NCBI RefSeq assembly: GCF_020921035.1
Contig: NC_063150.1
Span: 30,551,826-30,615,825 of the forward strand
Source: Rhodamnia argentea
Taxonomy: Eukaryota > Streptophyta > Magnoliopsida > Myrtales > Myrtaceae
Direction: 5' to 3'
DNA length: 64,000 nt
The notes under the pieces are model-generated. The model worked only from the letters and a program-made list of their open reading frames with translations, was not told where the DNA came from and made no database searches. Each line of letters starts with the position of its first letter. Positions within the stretch are counted from its first letter, which is position 1. The position numbers were made by a program, and so were the translations under genes. This document shows positions 23,479 through 35,950 of the stretch, in pieces.

Positions 23479-24075
23479 ATGAAGCCGCCGGCGGTTCCCA
23501 ACTACGGCACCACGACCGCCGCCGCTGCCCCCGCCGTCGCAAGACCGGCCGCCGCGCTCTTCTACACGTCGCGGCCCACCACCCCCTTCCCGGCCCGCCG
23601 CCCCTGGCGGGAATTCCTCGACGTCTCCTCCTTCTCCCTCCCCTACAGCCTCACCGACGCCGCCTCCCGGGTCGCCAAGAACCTCGGCCACTTCCGCCTG
23701 AACTACGCGATCGTGGCGCTCTTCGCCCTCTTCCTTGGCCTCCTGTGGCACCCGATTTCACTGATCGTCTTCACCGTCGCCCTCTTCGCTTGGTACGGCC
23801 TCTACTTCTCCGTCGACCGACCCCTGGTGGTCTTCGGCCGCAGCTTGGACGACAGGGTCGTGCTCGCGGGGCTGAGCTTGGTGACCGCAATTGCGTTGGT
23901 TGTGACTGGTGTGGGGTTGAATGTGTTGATCTCGTTGGCGATTGGCGTGTTTGTGATTGGATTGCATGCTGGGTTCAGGAATTCGGAGGATTTGTATGTG
24001 GATGAAGAAGAGGGCGGGCTCTTCTCAGTTGTTGGCAACCAACCCTTGAGACCCACTTCTTATAATCGGATGTGA
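23479..24075 (+). CDS. PRA1: PRA1-family membrane protein (prenylated Rab acceptor)
   Basis: A single-exon gene of 198 residues, usual for plant PRA1 proteins, which sit in endomembranes and bind prenylated Rab GTPases during vesicle traffic. The start is the ATG at 23479 in CACGATGAAGCCG. The N-terminus (1-40) is Pro/Ala-rich and cytosolic; [15 protein letters not shown] at 41-55 is the family signature before the PRA1 domain. Four hydrophobic segments lie near 75-90, 92-110, 128-145 and 147-164, with [13 protein letters not shown] between the second and third. The acidic tail has [10 protein letters not shown]. It most resembles the PRA1.B group. The first half of the gene is very GC-rich and the second half is not, a gradient common in plant intronless genes. 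It converges on prefoldin subunit 4. Confidence 0.92.
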   Translation: MKPPAVPNYGTTTAAAAPAVARPAAALFYTSRPTTPFPARRPWREFLDVSSFSLPYSLTDAASRVAKNLGHFRLNYAIVALFALFLGLLWHPISLIVFTVALFAWYGLYFSVDRPLVVFGRSLDDRVVLAGLSLVTAIALVVTGVGLNVLISLAIGVFVIGLHAGFRNSEDLYVDEEEGGLFSVVGNQPLRPTSYNRM

Positions 24076-25723
24076 AAGTTTCCATGCAATTCAGATGGTG
24101 AAATTTCGGAATTTGAAGGCTAATTAAAGTAGTCTTATTTTGGTGTTGGAACTTGGAGGTGTTCTTGTTTTTGTTGGTGTGTTCTTGCTCCTTTTTTCTG
24201 ATAGGTTACGAGGTTTCTTGACCATTTTTTTATTTGAGGGGCTTGAATTTTGAAGTGGGCATAGGTGATCTTTGGATCTGATGCTGTTTCGTAGATGGAG
24301 CTTTATGGGATGCTCATTCTTTGAGAAGAGAAGATAGAGGGCAGACTTAATTGCTGGAAGAATGTAATTGGGAAACTCTTGTTTAGATTCGTTGGATTGC
24401 TTCAGACGGGTACGGTTCATCCTGGGAAACGACTCTTTGTTTTGGTATTGACAACAATTTTGGGATAATTTGCCCCGCGCAACACCGGCCGGTGAGAGTA
24501 GATGACCTTGGTCGGATCATTCAGTTTAACCATGGCTGCTAATCGTTTTGATTATGCTGAGATAGTAGTGCATCTTTCTCTGTCTCTCTCTCTGTTGGAC
24601 ATTCTTCTTGCCTGCCGCTGAAGATCTTGCAAACTGGGAGCAATACCTACGTTGGCGACCATACTTGGCAGTTCATGGCATCAGCTAATGCCCATATATA
24701 ACAGCTCTTGGCCACCGTTTCAGAACCAGCCTCCATTGCGGAACTTCAGCTCAATATGATGGACAGATTGCACATCTGGAGAGGGTTAGGCTATGAATTC
24801 AGTTACGTCCTTAAATCCTTTTCTTTGGTCAATCGTTCTTTTGCTTTTCACCTAATGTACTGTAGATACTAATTCCCATTCCTCTCATTACCTGAACATA
24901 TGGAAATTTACGCCTTCGAATAGATGTTTCTATACTCTGTCATGGTTTAATTATGATGGTCTTGAAATGTTAGAAGACAATGCTTGCATATCCTTCTGTC
25001 GGATGTCTTTTAACTTTGAAGAGCCTTCTGCGTGTCCCTTCATCCTTTCACCATTGAGAATTCTTTTCTGCCTTCTACCTGCGAAAAGTGTGTGGTGCCC
25101 GAAGGCGGTTGTTGAACGTGTTCCAGCTAGTACGATCTTGAAAATTTTGCACTATCGAGATGCTTCAATTGAAAAAAGAAAACTTGACCAGCAATTAATA
25201 CACTAGAACTATGAAAGGATAAAAAATCCCAAACAAATCATACAATGACCCTTCTCTCATTTGCACGTTCAAGAGTCATGACCGAACCCTCTCGTACTTC
25301 ACACCTTATACATCGTTCAAGAACTACGATGCCAATTTAACTTAGCATCGAGTTTAGTACTCCCATTCCACAAATTGCGATTCTACCTCAGTGTTGGAGA
25401 TGTGTTTGGAAAAAAGAATTAGGGAATAACATAAGCGAGAAAGAGGAAACCCCAGAAGTAGAGCAAACAGTGTAATAACGCAGCTTGAGACTGAAGGTAG
25501 AATGTCATATTCAAGTGATCGTAACCAAGAAGGAGACCAAAACTGATGGCAACAAAGAGTTCAAGAACATGATAACAGTCACTCATAAGGGCAGTTGGCA
25601 GAGCAAACCAGGCTATTGCATTGATCTTACAGCAGGCATTCCAAATTTCCTGAAGCCGGTAAAGCAAAATGAGATATGATTCAATGAACAGAAACCAAAG
25701 TAAAACCAGCAGCAAGAGCTATG
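24076..25723. other. Space between two convergent genes
   Basis: It holds the 3' UTRs of PRA1 and of prefoldin 4. A (CT)n-like run lies at about 24570-24595. The short frames at 24.97-25.2 kb and 25.4-25.7 kb show no conserved motif. Confidence 0.4.
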
Positions 25724-27509
25724 TTAATCCTCTTCCAAATTGATGGAGTCCCCGAACTTTCCATACAGAACTTTCTTCAACTCGGCCATCTGCGCAAGCA
25801 CAGAATCTTTCTCATCTTCCAACTTCTCCAAGTTTTTCGTAGTTACTTCTTTCATCTCTTCGATTCGGCTCTCTACTTCGTCCTTTGGCACGTGAGCGAA
25901 AACCTCCCCTATCTGGAAGCGCACAACCTCCTCATCAGTAAGAATCAACTCATTGCTCGCATCCTCAAGATTGTCGTTTGTTTCCTGAAAAGGTTGAGAA
26001 TTGAGAGGAGATAAGCAAGTGATTTTGGCTAGATGGATACAGGGTGAGAAGAACGAGTTTTAACTTCTTCAATCCTTTCAGTACAATCTTAGATCTAAAT
26101 CAGCTCACAGAAAGATAGAAGAACACTGGTAAGACCTTTCCACAAAATGGGTGTTCTAAAGAAGCTAAGTATATACCAAAGAGCAAGATAGTTGAGTACT
26201 TGTGCGGGGTCACAAACTTAAGCGCCCACAAGGTCACCAGAATGTACCAGCACAGAAATATATGTTGGCTGCTCATAGAAGATAGATCGATATGCTACCA
26301 TGACTGTAGCATGATTTTTACCGGCATGGAAATAGCCCACGTTCTAAACTATGTCTAGGATCTGTTTGTATTTTTTAAGTTCAAAAACTTCAAATCAGAG
26401 CCTCCCATTCATCCAGTAGTGCCATTGACTGTGTATATATACCAACTGATAAGATATCCATCCATCTATGGGATTTGCTAGTTAATTTATTTGCCCAATT
26501 AAATGCAAAGTCATTCCAAACAGCAAAGTCGTTTCACTAATCCCAGTGCATGAAAGGGTCAAAGGCCAAATATGCTCACTCAGTTGACCTTCTACCAACG
26601 TCGATAAGGATGAAGGAGCTTGAGAATTTGAAGCCAACAATTTTGGAGTTTCCAGACATAAAGATTCACCAACTCCATTTCCTAAGGGTCTATCCAAAAA
26701 CCACTTCTTATTGCACATTGCTGTAAACAGGTAGAGGTTGAGCAGAACTCACATAGAAATCATCAAAATGGTTTCTTGATCAAGCATTTTCGACATACTA
26801 ACAAAATGTTTGTGAAAAAAAATGCTCTCCGATGAATTATCTAATCCCATTAGTAACAGGTTTAATCCTGTCCAAAATCCCAATACGGATATCTCACACT
26901 ATTTACTTCAAGAAAGCTGCTTTTCAAACTCTGTCTTCAGCAATATAGCAATATTTTATGCTGGATTTTACTTTAGACTGGAACAATATCACTATCTGAA
27001 GAAGCTGAAGCTGACAAAAAGCACATCAAGAAACAAAAGGACACAGACTTAAGCTGAGCATCGAATCCAACCCAGTAACCTTACCAGCTGCTATCAATCT
27101 CTACTTAAGATTAACCCCCTGCTGATCAACAACTACCGCCAGTTTTCAGTTGTAAATCATCCCCCGGAAGGGAAACGAGCCAGAACCCACAGAAATTACT
27201 CCTTCGCACATCCCCTTCTTTTACACACGCCCCTTTCATCAGATGCAACAAACCCAAGTAATCCACTGAAGACCTAGCTTCATCGACAGCGGAAAAACGG
27301 GATACCTTGGCGATTCGGATCTCATCCTCCAGCTCGTGGAACCGATTGTTGAGCTTGGAGAACTTGTTGATGTTCTGCTGATCCTCCCAAGTGACCTCCG
27401 TCTCCGATCCCCCGCCCTCCATGAAACAAAAGTTTCGAGCATCGTTAGAAATGGGGAATTAGGGTTTTCGAAATCGATCGATTTCCGGGGGCAATCTTAC
27501 CTGTTGCAT
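25724..27509 (-). CDS. PFD4: Prefoldin subunit 4
   Basis: The beta-type prefoldin subunit 4 is part of the six-subunit cytosolic chaperone that delivers nascent actin and tubulin to the CCT chaperonin. Three coding exons on the minus strand: 27501-27509 (MQQ), 27306-27416 ([20 protein letters not shown]) and 25724-25984, 126 residues in all, close to the ~129 of Arabidopsis. Signatures are [21 protein letters not shown] and the terminal INLEED. Coiled-coil heptads flank the central beta hairpin, as in the family. The first exon is only nine bases; an ATG in the second exon region (27420-27422) would give [10 protein letters not shown], but the canonical MQQ start fits splice signals and homologues better. 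The second intron is about 1.3 kb and without visible genes. Confidence 0.93.
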
Positions 27510-27883
27510 GATTGATTGGCAATCGCAGCAGAAAACAGGGGCTTCTCAAGGCGTTTAGGGCTCACCGGAGGATTCATTTCCTTTCGTGCTTTGAAAGAGG
27601 CCCCTTTTCTTTTTTATTTTTTTATTAAATATCTTATTATACTAATACACCAATACATTAAATTATACGGTTATATAGCACATTATGTATGTTCGATTTC
27701 TAAATCAACGTCGCACTCTTTAGTCTCAAAATTTGGTAATTTGCACCGTCCCATTTCAAAAGAAGTCAAAATTTCGCGTCCTTTACTTTTTAGGACAAAA
27801 AACATCAAAAAAAGAATCTCAAATTACACATGCTGTAACACATCTGCTCTATTTTTTCTTTGGTTGTACAAAATAAATTCAAA
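27510..27883. other. 5' flank of prefoldin 4
   Basis: Likely promoter and 5' UTR for the minus-strand gene, then AT-rich DNA. The phrase GCACTCTTTAGTCTC with its neighbours recurs at about 32216-32260, so part of it is a dispersed repeat. Confidence 0.35.
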
Positions 27884-28090
27884 TTTATACCTACATGATA
27901 TATTTATCCTCTGTCAAGGTTCCATTAATAAACGTTATTAAAAGTCTGTTTATATGGACGCCGTAAAAGCAAACAATCTTGACATGGCACCTATGTGGCT
28001 CAAGTGAAATAAACGGCATTTTTTTAGCTGAAAAACCATTTACGGAACCTTGACAGAAGAGGGTAAATGTATCACATAGGTACAAATTTT
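27884..28090. repeat. MITE-like inverted repeat (~205 bp)
   Basis: The left end TACCTACATGATATATTTA and the reverse complement of the right end TACCTATGTGATACATTTA match; both arms continue into CTGTCAAGGTTCC. No coding content. Confidence 0.6.
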
Positions 28091-28254
28091 AAGTTTTTTA
28101 TGTCACAAAATTTTTTTATGGTAAATGTATCACAATGAGCATAGTTTAGTGTTTTGATGTCACAAAACAAAATTAGAGTAAATGTGTCACAGTAGGCAAA
28201 GTTTGAGATTTTTTGTGACTTTGTCTCTACTATTTATTATCTTTCACACTCCAT

Positions 28255-28830
28255 GGGAGAACCATAAAAAAAGCCTTAAACACATTACGGTTGTGTCAAA
28301 TTCAGTTCTAAACATTTTAATTTGGCCAATTTTATTCTAAAACTTTTGACGATTCGCTAATTCTGATTGAAAATAGGCGACGTGGACACCGGCATTGCCC
28401 CATTAAACGGTCATCACTGGCATAGATAATTTTTTAATTTTTTAATTTTCTCTAAATTTTTATTTTAACTTTATATTTTCTCCATGAAGTCTACACGAGG
28501 GCTGGGCAATCCTCTCCGACCACCGAACGAGGGTCATGATCCTCGCCCGCGGTCGGGGTCCCTAGAACACAAAAAGAAAAAGAATGACAAAAAGAAAATC
28601 ATAAAAAAGAAATTGATTGCTTTATTAAAATTATAAAAATTATTCACGTCGGTCCGGCTATGCCATATAAGAAAACCAACGTTCGGGTCAACTATTTCCA
28701 ATCAAAATTGGTCTAAAAGACTAAATTAACAAATCGTAAAAAAGTTTAGGACTATATTGGCAAATTTGAAAGGTTAAGAACTCCATTGACACAAGTGCAT
28801 TAAGTTTAAAACTTTTTTGGTAATTTTCCC
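28255..28830. repeat. Family-1 TIR element (Mutator-like)
   Basis: About 575 bp with inverted arms of roughly 200 bp; the left arm reads TTGTGTCAAATTCAGTTCTA and the right is its complement (AACTCCATTGACACAAG). Flanks share ACTCCA within an imperfect 9-bp match. The centre is a short GC-rich segment (CGAGGGTCATGATCCTCG). No protein is encoded. Confidence 0.7.
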
Positions 28831-28863
28831 TATACTCCAAGTTCATGTTTTAGGGATGTGTTC

Positions 28864-29779
28864 ACTAGAACTCCTAAAATTTACCACTAAGATGCAATTG
28901 AGTCCTAAAACATTCACAAAATACAATCAAGTCCTAAAACTTGATAAATTGCCGTAATCGATTCCTTTCATTAACTTCGTCTAATTCGACTAATGGAAAA
29001 TAGTGACGTGACATTTTTTATTACTTTCTCTTCCATACGTGGTGCTAACGTGGCTGAAACAAGAAAGATAAGTTCAAAATGATGTTGTTTTGATGCAAAT
29101 TTGGTTTTTATATAAATATTAGTTAAATTAAATTAAAAAATAAACGAAATTATATATATGTATATATATTAAAAAAAGGCAAAAGCAACGATGGCCTTGT
29201 AGGGGCCCTCGTCGCCACCGCCCTCACCATCGTGGAAAGGGCCGACAATGGTGGAGGGAGGGTTGGCCAAGGTTGTTGGGCCCCGGCCAATGGCCACCTT
29301 AGTTGACAGCAAGCAAGGGCCCAACCCCACTCGAGCTAGTGGTGACCCTTGGCCAGGTTTGGGTGAGGGTCGATGACCCTTGCCCCACCATCACCGGCCT
29401 TTTCAGCGATGGTGGGGGTGGCGGCGGCAAGGGCCCTACAGGGGCTCTCGTTGCTTTTGTTTTGTTTTGTTTTGTTTTTTTTTTTTAGTTTATATAGTTT
29501 AATTTTTAATTTAATTTAACTAATATTTATATAAAAAAATAAATTTTGACCAAAATGATGTCGTGTTAAACTTATTTTTCTTATTTCAACTTCATCGGCG
29601 CCATGTGAGAGAGAAAATAATAAAAAAAATACCATGTTAGCCTTTTTCATTATTCGAATTGGACGGAGTTAATGGAAGGACTCGATTTCATCAATTTATC
29701 AAGTTTTAGGACTTGATTTTATTTTCTAAAAGTTTTAAGGCTCAATTACATTTTGAGGACAAGTTTTAAAACTTCTAGC
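28864..29779. repeat. Second-family TIR element with GC-rich core
   Basis: Arms of about 300 bp are inverted copies (GATGCAATTGAGTCCTAAAA against the complement of TTTTAAGGCTCAATTACATT). The core at about 29180-29450 is strikingly GC-rich and itself partly inverted (GGGGCCCTCGTCGCC against GGCAAGGGCCCTACAGGGG). No transposase. It lies directly beside the preceding element. Confidence 0.65.
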
Positions 29780-29929
29780 CAAATTGGACGTAGTTAACCG
29801 GATACTGTAAAATGTATATTTAGAGAGTGGAGGTTGCCAAAGTATAAAGAGAAGAGGTAATAATATCCGTTAGATACGATTTCATGTGGTGCACGTACGA
29901 CAGAGAACTTTTGAGATGGTTGCATTTTC

Positions 29930-31381
29930 TTAACAAGTGACAATCTTAGAGTTCACAAAAAGATGGCCCCGAGCGTTGACATTTCCGTCCTTGTCCAACC
30001 TGCGAAACGTGCCGGCGGCATCCACATCCAACCCTCCGTTGCTACACTGGTCAGTGGCTCAATGATCCTCACCGTCGCCTGAGCTCCGGTCCTCGTGCTG
30101 GTCACCTGCACATGCCAAAGGCGCGGACCCTCACATAACAAGCCTGTTAAACATGGTTCTGTAGGCTATTAAGTCTAGAAAAAAGCTTATCTGGCCGCCG
30201 TACCAAGTCAGACGGTGAGACAGTCAACTAAGGACCATAAATCAAGTTTGTTGAAACCGGATCACTTGTTGATCCCGGTTTCATCATTTTGATTGCCCAT
30301 TTTTTTATGTGTTTTTATTGTAAGTTAAAATTAGAAAAGAAAGTATACAAGGTAATTACGATTTTTTTTTTTTTTTGAGTTATTAAAAATTGAAAAAAGC
30401 TAAAACGATAGCCCGTGAGAGTGATGGAACCACGTGAACCACGTATTCGCGTGATGTGCTTTTCGGTTGAAAGTCTACGTCTGACATCTGCGCACCACAT
30501 ATCCGCGAGATATGAAGTCTGACTTGTACGCACCACATATTCGCGTGATATGCTTGTTAGCCAAAAATTCACGTCTGAGATGTACATTTCAATTTGCACC
30601 ATTGATCGACGGTACTGTCATTCAAGCAAAGTCCTTAAGAATTTTTTTTGTAATTGTAGGAGCAATATCCACCGTAATCTTTTCATTTTGCCGGAGAATA
30701 ATATCTACTATTTTACAAGTTGCAATTTATTATTTGAATATTATCTGTTGGATATATTTAATTAGAATTTTGATTGTGTCAGCTCTCTTATAATTTTGTC
30801 TTCTAATTTTCGCTTACAAAAAGAACACATAAAGGTATGAAAAAAAAGAATTGAGCAGTCAAAATGTCGAAACCGGATTAGCAAGTTACTCGGTTTCAAC
30901 AAATTTGATTTGTGATCCTTAGATGATCGGCCCACCATCTGATTTAGTGGGATGGTCATCTTAGCCGGACCCTTAAGCTTATATAAACATATGGATCATA
31001 GACTAAGAAGTCGTACATGTGCATATGGTCACACTATCCTCATGCATCTCCAAGGGCTTCTTGGTTCTTACCCTTAAGCACCACCCGCAAGAGGACTGCC
31101 AGCGAGACCCGGCCGGGCCACAGAAGGAGGTCCAACCGTACCTCCTGCACCACTTGAGGGGCTAACTCGCGTCCCAGACAGAGCAATAGGCACGGGGCCG
31201 CGTTCGAGTCCCACCGGATCCGCTTGGGGTTGTAGTAATTGTATGTCGCCCTGGAGTTCGAAAGCGCTCTGAGCAAGTGCGGCGGCCACGACAGAAACCA
31301 GAACGGCCATGAAAAGGCTACTAAGCGTTCGCAATTTCGTAATGCCTTTGATGGGGTTTCTTGTGCAAAGATTGTGCTCAC
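29930..31381 (-). pseudogene. PR4: PR-4/barwin gene copy, decayed
   Basis: Minus-strand remains of a two-exon PR-4 gene. Exon-one remains (about 31074-31381) show a signal peptide (MAVLVSVVAAALAQSA) and the mature start (ATYNYYNPKRIRWDSNAA), but these are in different frames. Exon two (29930-30105) begins [14 protein letters not shown] after a proper CAG acceptor. It is broken by a few frame disruptions and cannot make the whole domain. The intron is enlarged by a TIR element at 30181-30978. Family role where intact: secreted, disulfide-bonded defence protein reported to bind chitin or degrade RNA. Confidence 0.75.
30181..30978. repeat. TIR element in the intron of the decayed PR-4 copy
   Basis: The left arm (AAAGCTTATCTGGCC... 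AATCAAGTTTGTTGAAACC) and the right arm, read in complement (AAGCTTAAGGGTCCGG... AATCAAATTTGTTGAAACC), are inverted copies over about 120 bp. The interior has three copies of a 21-base near-palindrome at 30438-30458, 30494-30514 and 30532-30552. No coding content. Confidence 0.65.
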
Positions 31382-32690
31382 AAGAGGGGGAGGAGGAGTG
31401 TTGACTCATAGGGGGTGTTGACTCATAGGGGAAACTACCAACTAGCCCAGCGACAAGGAACAAATTAAAGAATCTGGAAACTCAGTTGTGTAATGTCCAT
31501 CATTTTGGTACTTACATTGCTTAAATGTGTCAATGTCAGCACCACCAGCCTAATGATCCCTTATAACGCTTTGCAAAAATGAAAGGACGAAAATTACTTT
31601 CATCATTTACGAAAATATTTTGATATAAGTTTTTATCGATGAAGACATCTTTCATTAACGAATTATTTTAAACGATACATATGATCAAATTTAGAAAAAT
31701 ATTTTTCAAATCTCACTCATTCTCCACGAAATAAGCGGAGCCTAAAGCTCAGCTCAAACTTATTGTGCTGCTGCAATGCTGAGCTATGAAAAGTTGGCCC
31801 TGGTCAACAACTATAGCATGTTCCACAACATAGACCGACGTTGACATTTTCTTATCGACGAGCGCTCGCTTTCTATCATGTGTATGCTATCCAACAGAAG
31901 CCTCAGTCCACTTGTTAACAAGATCCTGATATGCTACACATCATAAGAAAAATAATTGTCATGTGAAAGTCGTTCTCGTTTATTTTTCAGAACATATTAA
32001 TCAAGATTCAGCAAGAAGGTTTAGGACTGAATTGGCTAAATTGAAATGTAATAAACGACTAGATGATCAAACAAAAGGATTGAATATTTAAAAGTGTCAA
32101 TCAACCAGTCATCGAGCAACTAACTGAGAAAATTGTTGGAGTTGCAAAAATCATGGAAACCATTATCAACGTTCTCTCAATTACTCTATGTATCTTCGAC
32201 TTTTGAACCTATATTACACTCTTTAGTCTCGACATTTGGTATTTTGCACCGTCTATTTGAAGAACACCTTAATTTATTGCTGATCACCTTTTCTCTATTT
32301 CTTACACTTGAAGTACATGTTTAGAAAACCCTATACTGTAAGATGTATAGTATTAGGGTGCAGGCTGCAAAGTATGTAAGAAAACTAAAGAAGAATTCTT
32401 ATATTTCTGTGAAACTGTAACTTTTACGAAAGATTCTTTTGAGATCAATTCCACTCTTCGACAAATGAGTTGCAGCATCTATTCCAATGGAAGCTTTCGC
32501 TTGTTTTGTCCAAGGAACACACGACAACATGAACAAAACTGTTGGTCTCGCTAAACGAGAGCCGCCATTTGGAACTTCGTATTGGGTCATTGCCATTAAC
32601 ACAGAGGAACACGATAACAAGGCAAAAAGAGATTAAAGAAGAGATTAGGAATAAGTTTTGCTGATTAATAAAAAGAAAATGCTTACTGTT
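31382..32690. other. Inter-gene DNA of the PR-4 cluster
   Basis: Bases about 31530-31930 are homologous to about 36820-37080 (shared CAATGTCAGCACCAC, and AGCTATGAAAA against AGCTACGAAAA), showing that a larger unit than the gene was duplicated. A 73-residue minus-strand frame at 32399-32620 matches no family I know. Confidence 0.45.
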
Positions 32691-35227
32691 TGTCGCGACC
32701 TAAAAATCAAAAAAATTTCAGGCTAATGGATTATTAGGTTAATTAAATTAACTAGCCTAATTTGGACTCTCCCAAGTCCATATCAAATCATAACTTAAGG
32801 TTCAAATAATTAACATGCAATGTATTTTAAATTTGGAGTCGTCACTAATCATTTTTTGTAGGTCGATTAGAAACCTAAGTAAATTAGTAAAAGAACTAAA
32901 TTATTTCTACGAACCGGAGATTAAGAGTCCAGGGACTTGATTACACTAGATTACTCTAACGCCTTTTCGGTATCATTTTATTTCATAAAAAAAATTATTT
33001 AAGAAGGCAACATTAATTGATTTTAACCTAAGTTATTAACAAAGGTTATCATGTGGGTGCACAATCAATTAATGAACATCCGGAAGTCAATATAATCAAG
33101 GGAGCATGCGCCACGCAAGATAGTTCTTTTTTAAAATTTTTGATTTTTTAGATGAATCCATGAAATCTACCCTAAATGATGCACTGTCATGGTTTAAATG
33201 CAAAGCTAGGCTAAATGACATGCAAATATATGAATAAGACTAAGGTTTAATTAAATAAGTTACGTGCAAATTAATTAAAACCTAAATATGCAATTCTATA
33301 TGAAGTCTAAGCTAAAATGCAAACTAATATGACGACATGGCAACGATGACATGGCAAGGATAAATGATTTTTTTTATTTTATTTTCGGATGAATTTATTC
33401 CCTAAAATAGAATTATGTCAATACAACTTTTATCTTGTATATTTCAGAGTTTAAATTGACCTAAATCCTGATATATTAAAGATAAATTATTTTTAACATG
33501 AGATTCTATTTAAACATGTAATTCATATCCTAAAATGAAATCTAACCTAATTATTTACAAAAAGGATTAGATATGCAATTATCTACAAGATACTGTTTTT
33601 TGAAAAGATATGCAATTTTCAACTATAGAAAGTGAATGAATGCAAGTCTTTTAGAATTTTCGAGATTACATCATACAACGGATATATTCTAAAGAAAATA
33701 TGACAATGAAGCAAATCGGAACAAATGATAAAAATGAATATGCCAATCAATATCAATCAAGTTTTGAAATATTTCGTGAATTATTTGAGTCAATCTTTAA
33801 TTCATAATCTCATATTTAACGATTAAACTCAAATCCTTGCCTAATCGAGTATTCCATCAATAATCCTAAAAATAAACTTTTTCGATTATACGGTAAGTTG
33901 CGGATTAGGAAAACAAATTTTCCTAATCAACTTGTATTTTGAAAAATATCCACTTTTATGCAATGTAAAATATAACAAGATATGCTAATATATTCAAATA
34001 GGCAAGTGAATATACTAAAGTGCGAGATAGGAAATTTACCTTTTCTTGCGAAGTTTACACTTTCCTAATTTGAATTTTACCAAAAATTGCAGCTCAAGCC
34101 CGTATTCCTTGGACCGGTTCGGTGAGGTCATTTTGGCTCGAACGGAACTGGACTTCTCGGAAGACCCAAGTAGCTTGCGGCAACGGCACGCTATGCAACA
34201 CACCGGACCAGGGCTCACGGATCAGCTCCACACACGACGGCAACTGAAGCTAACCCAACGACGAAATAGCAGCTAGTGCGTCGATATGATGGTGCGGCAA
34301 GACAAGCTAGATGGCAGTGTATAATCTGTAGATTTCAAACCCACCAAGGATGATGGGCAGCTCAGGTGGATCAAAAGCAGCTTGCACAATGATGGTGATG
34401 CAGCTCGCGTGGACACGGTTGGTGTTGGGTTTAGCCGTCGACTGGGATAGCACCACCTCCAAAGGGACGACGAGCAAGAGCAGGAGCAGCTTCAGGCGCA
34501 CGTCATCAGGGGTAGAAAAAGGTACTGTTGGTGTAGGAGCTTCGGCTGAGGAGGAACCGAATTTACACCTCTTTTTCTCTCACTTTTCACTTGCGTATTC
34601 TCTGAATTTTTCTGAGATTGCCGACCTCTCCCAAACCTCTTGTTAGGACCTTGTATTTATAGAGAGAATTGGCCTAGCTTGATGGGCAAGAACGCGATAT
34701 TCACATATCCTTTTGGGATGTGTATCTTAAAAAATTTGAATATTTGATAAATATCCCCCATCTTGGAGTGCAATTATTGGCCAAAGGGTCATGCAAATGA
34801 GCTAGCCGAATTGTACAATTTCTTTTCTATTTTCGAAAAAAATATTCAGCTATAAGGAATATATATGTGTGTGTGTGGGCTTGCGGAATCTTTCGTGTGT
34901 ATGGGCTTTTTGTGCAATCTTGAGCTCGAATAATTAATTAATAGTCTGCTTGGGCTGAATTAATTAATTAACATTTAAAAGAAAGTCCAACACTTCCTCA
35001 AATTCGGCACACCCATTTCAAATGCCTTGTTCGACAATGCCCTGTTGCTCCCGCCCGTCAAATTTAAGTTCAAATTTTTGCCGCCGATGGTCCAATGCAA
35101 GATGCAATGCATGAGTAAAAATTAAATATGCTAAAGATGATTTTGTTATTTTTATTAGAACTAAAATTAGTTCTATTTTTTTATGCATAAATGATTAAAA
35201 AGATTAATAAAAAATTAGGTGTCAACA
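32691..35227. mobile_element. Solo LTR of a retrotransposon (fossil)
   Basis: A 2537-bp segment begins TGTCGCGACC and ends GGTGTCAACA, with CTGTT before it and TTGTT after it (four of five target bases agree). There is no internal region, so it is a solo LTR. Its AT-rich outer parts enclose a GC-richer part near 34.1-34.6 kb. Its 3' end matches the end of the LTR piece at 48.9-50.1 kb, so both belong to one family; a Tat/Ogre-like gypsy origin is possible but not shown. Older than the first solo LTR if the target mismatch is a guide. Confidence 0.7.
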
Positions 35228-35311
35228 TTGTTAAAAATGGTACAATCTTAACAGTAGATTCACACACCATCACCGCATATTTTGCATAAAACACTCATCG
35301 ATTGAAAAATC

Positions 35312-35950
35312 GGAAAAAGTATAAAAAAAAGTCTTAAACCTATTGCATTAGTGCCAATTAAGTCCTAAACTTTTTTTAGTGTCAATTCAGTCCTAAACCT
35401 TTTTCATGGATGTCAATTCAGTCCTAAACCTTTTATTGGTGTCAATTCGGTCCGAAACATTTTGTATTTATGCCAATTAAGTCAATTTAATCATTTTTAA
35501 CGAGAAATTGCTGGCGTGAACATCAATTGTCCTATGTGGCATGGTTGTCGCTAACGTGAATATTTTATAATATTTTTTATATTTTAAATAATTTTAAAAA
35601 ATTATTTTAAAAAAAACCAAAAAAATGCTTAACAAATTATTTAAAATATTAGAATAATATGGAAAAATGTCCAAGTCGGCGTCAGCCGTGCCACATAGGA
35701 CAATCGACATCCACATGACCTATTTTCGATCAAAATTGATCGGATTAACTCAATTGGCATAAATACAAAAGATTTAGGACTGAATTGGCACAAATGCAAA
35801 AGTTTTAGGACTAAATTGATACCAATGAAAGCTTTATGACTTAATTGGTACCAATGCAAAAAGTTTATGACTAAATTTGCACCAAAAAAAGGTTTATGAC
35901 TTAATTGGTACTAATACAAAAGGTTTAGAACTTTTTTTGACACTTCTCCC
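35312..35950. repeat. Family-1 TIR element (Mutator-like), with clear target duplication
   Basis: This 639-bp element is flanked by the perfect 10-bp duplication TTGAAAAATC (35302-35311 and 35951-35960). Its arms are inverted and each holds short internal repeats of a TCAATTCAGTCCTAAACC-like unit. A 9-11 bp duplication with long arms fits a non-autonomous Mutator-like element. It sits in the 3' flank of a PR-4 fragment. Confidence 0.8.

Noticed and set aside
23355-24005. 216-residue plus-strand frame overlapping PRA1
   Set aside because: An Arg/Pro-rich shadow of the GC-rich PRA1 coding region in another frame.
30438-30552. CRISPR-like direct repeats
   Set aside because: Only three imperfect copies in plant DNA inside a TIR element; a CRISPR reading makes no sense in a plant nuclear genome.
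34307-34501. 64-residue minus-strand frame starting with a leader-like MRLKLLLLLLVVPLEVV
   Set aside because: It is inside the second solo LTR and has no recognisable mature part; the hydrophobic run is a by-product of CAGCAG-like sequence.
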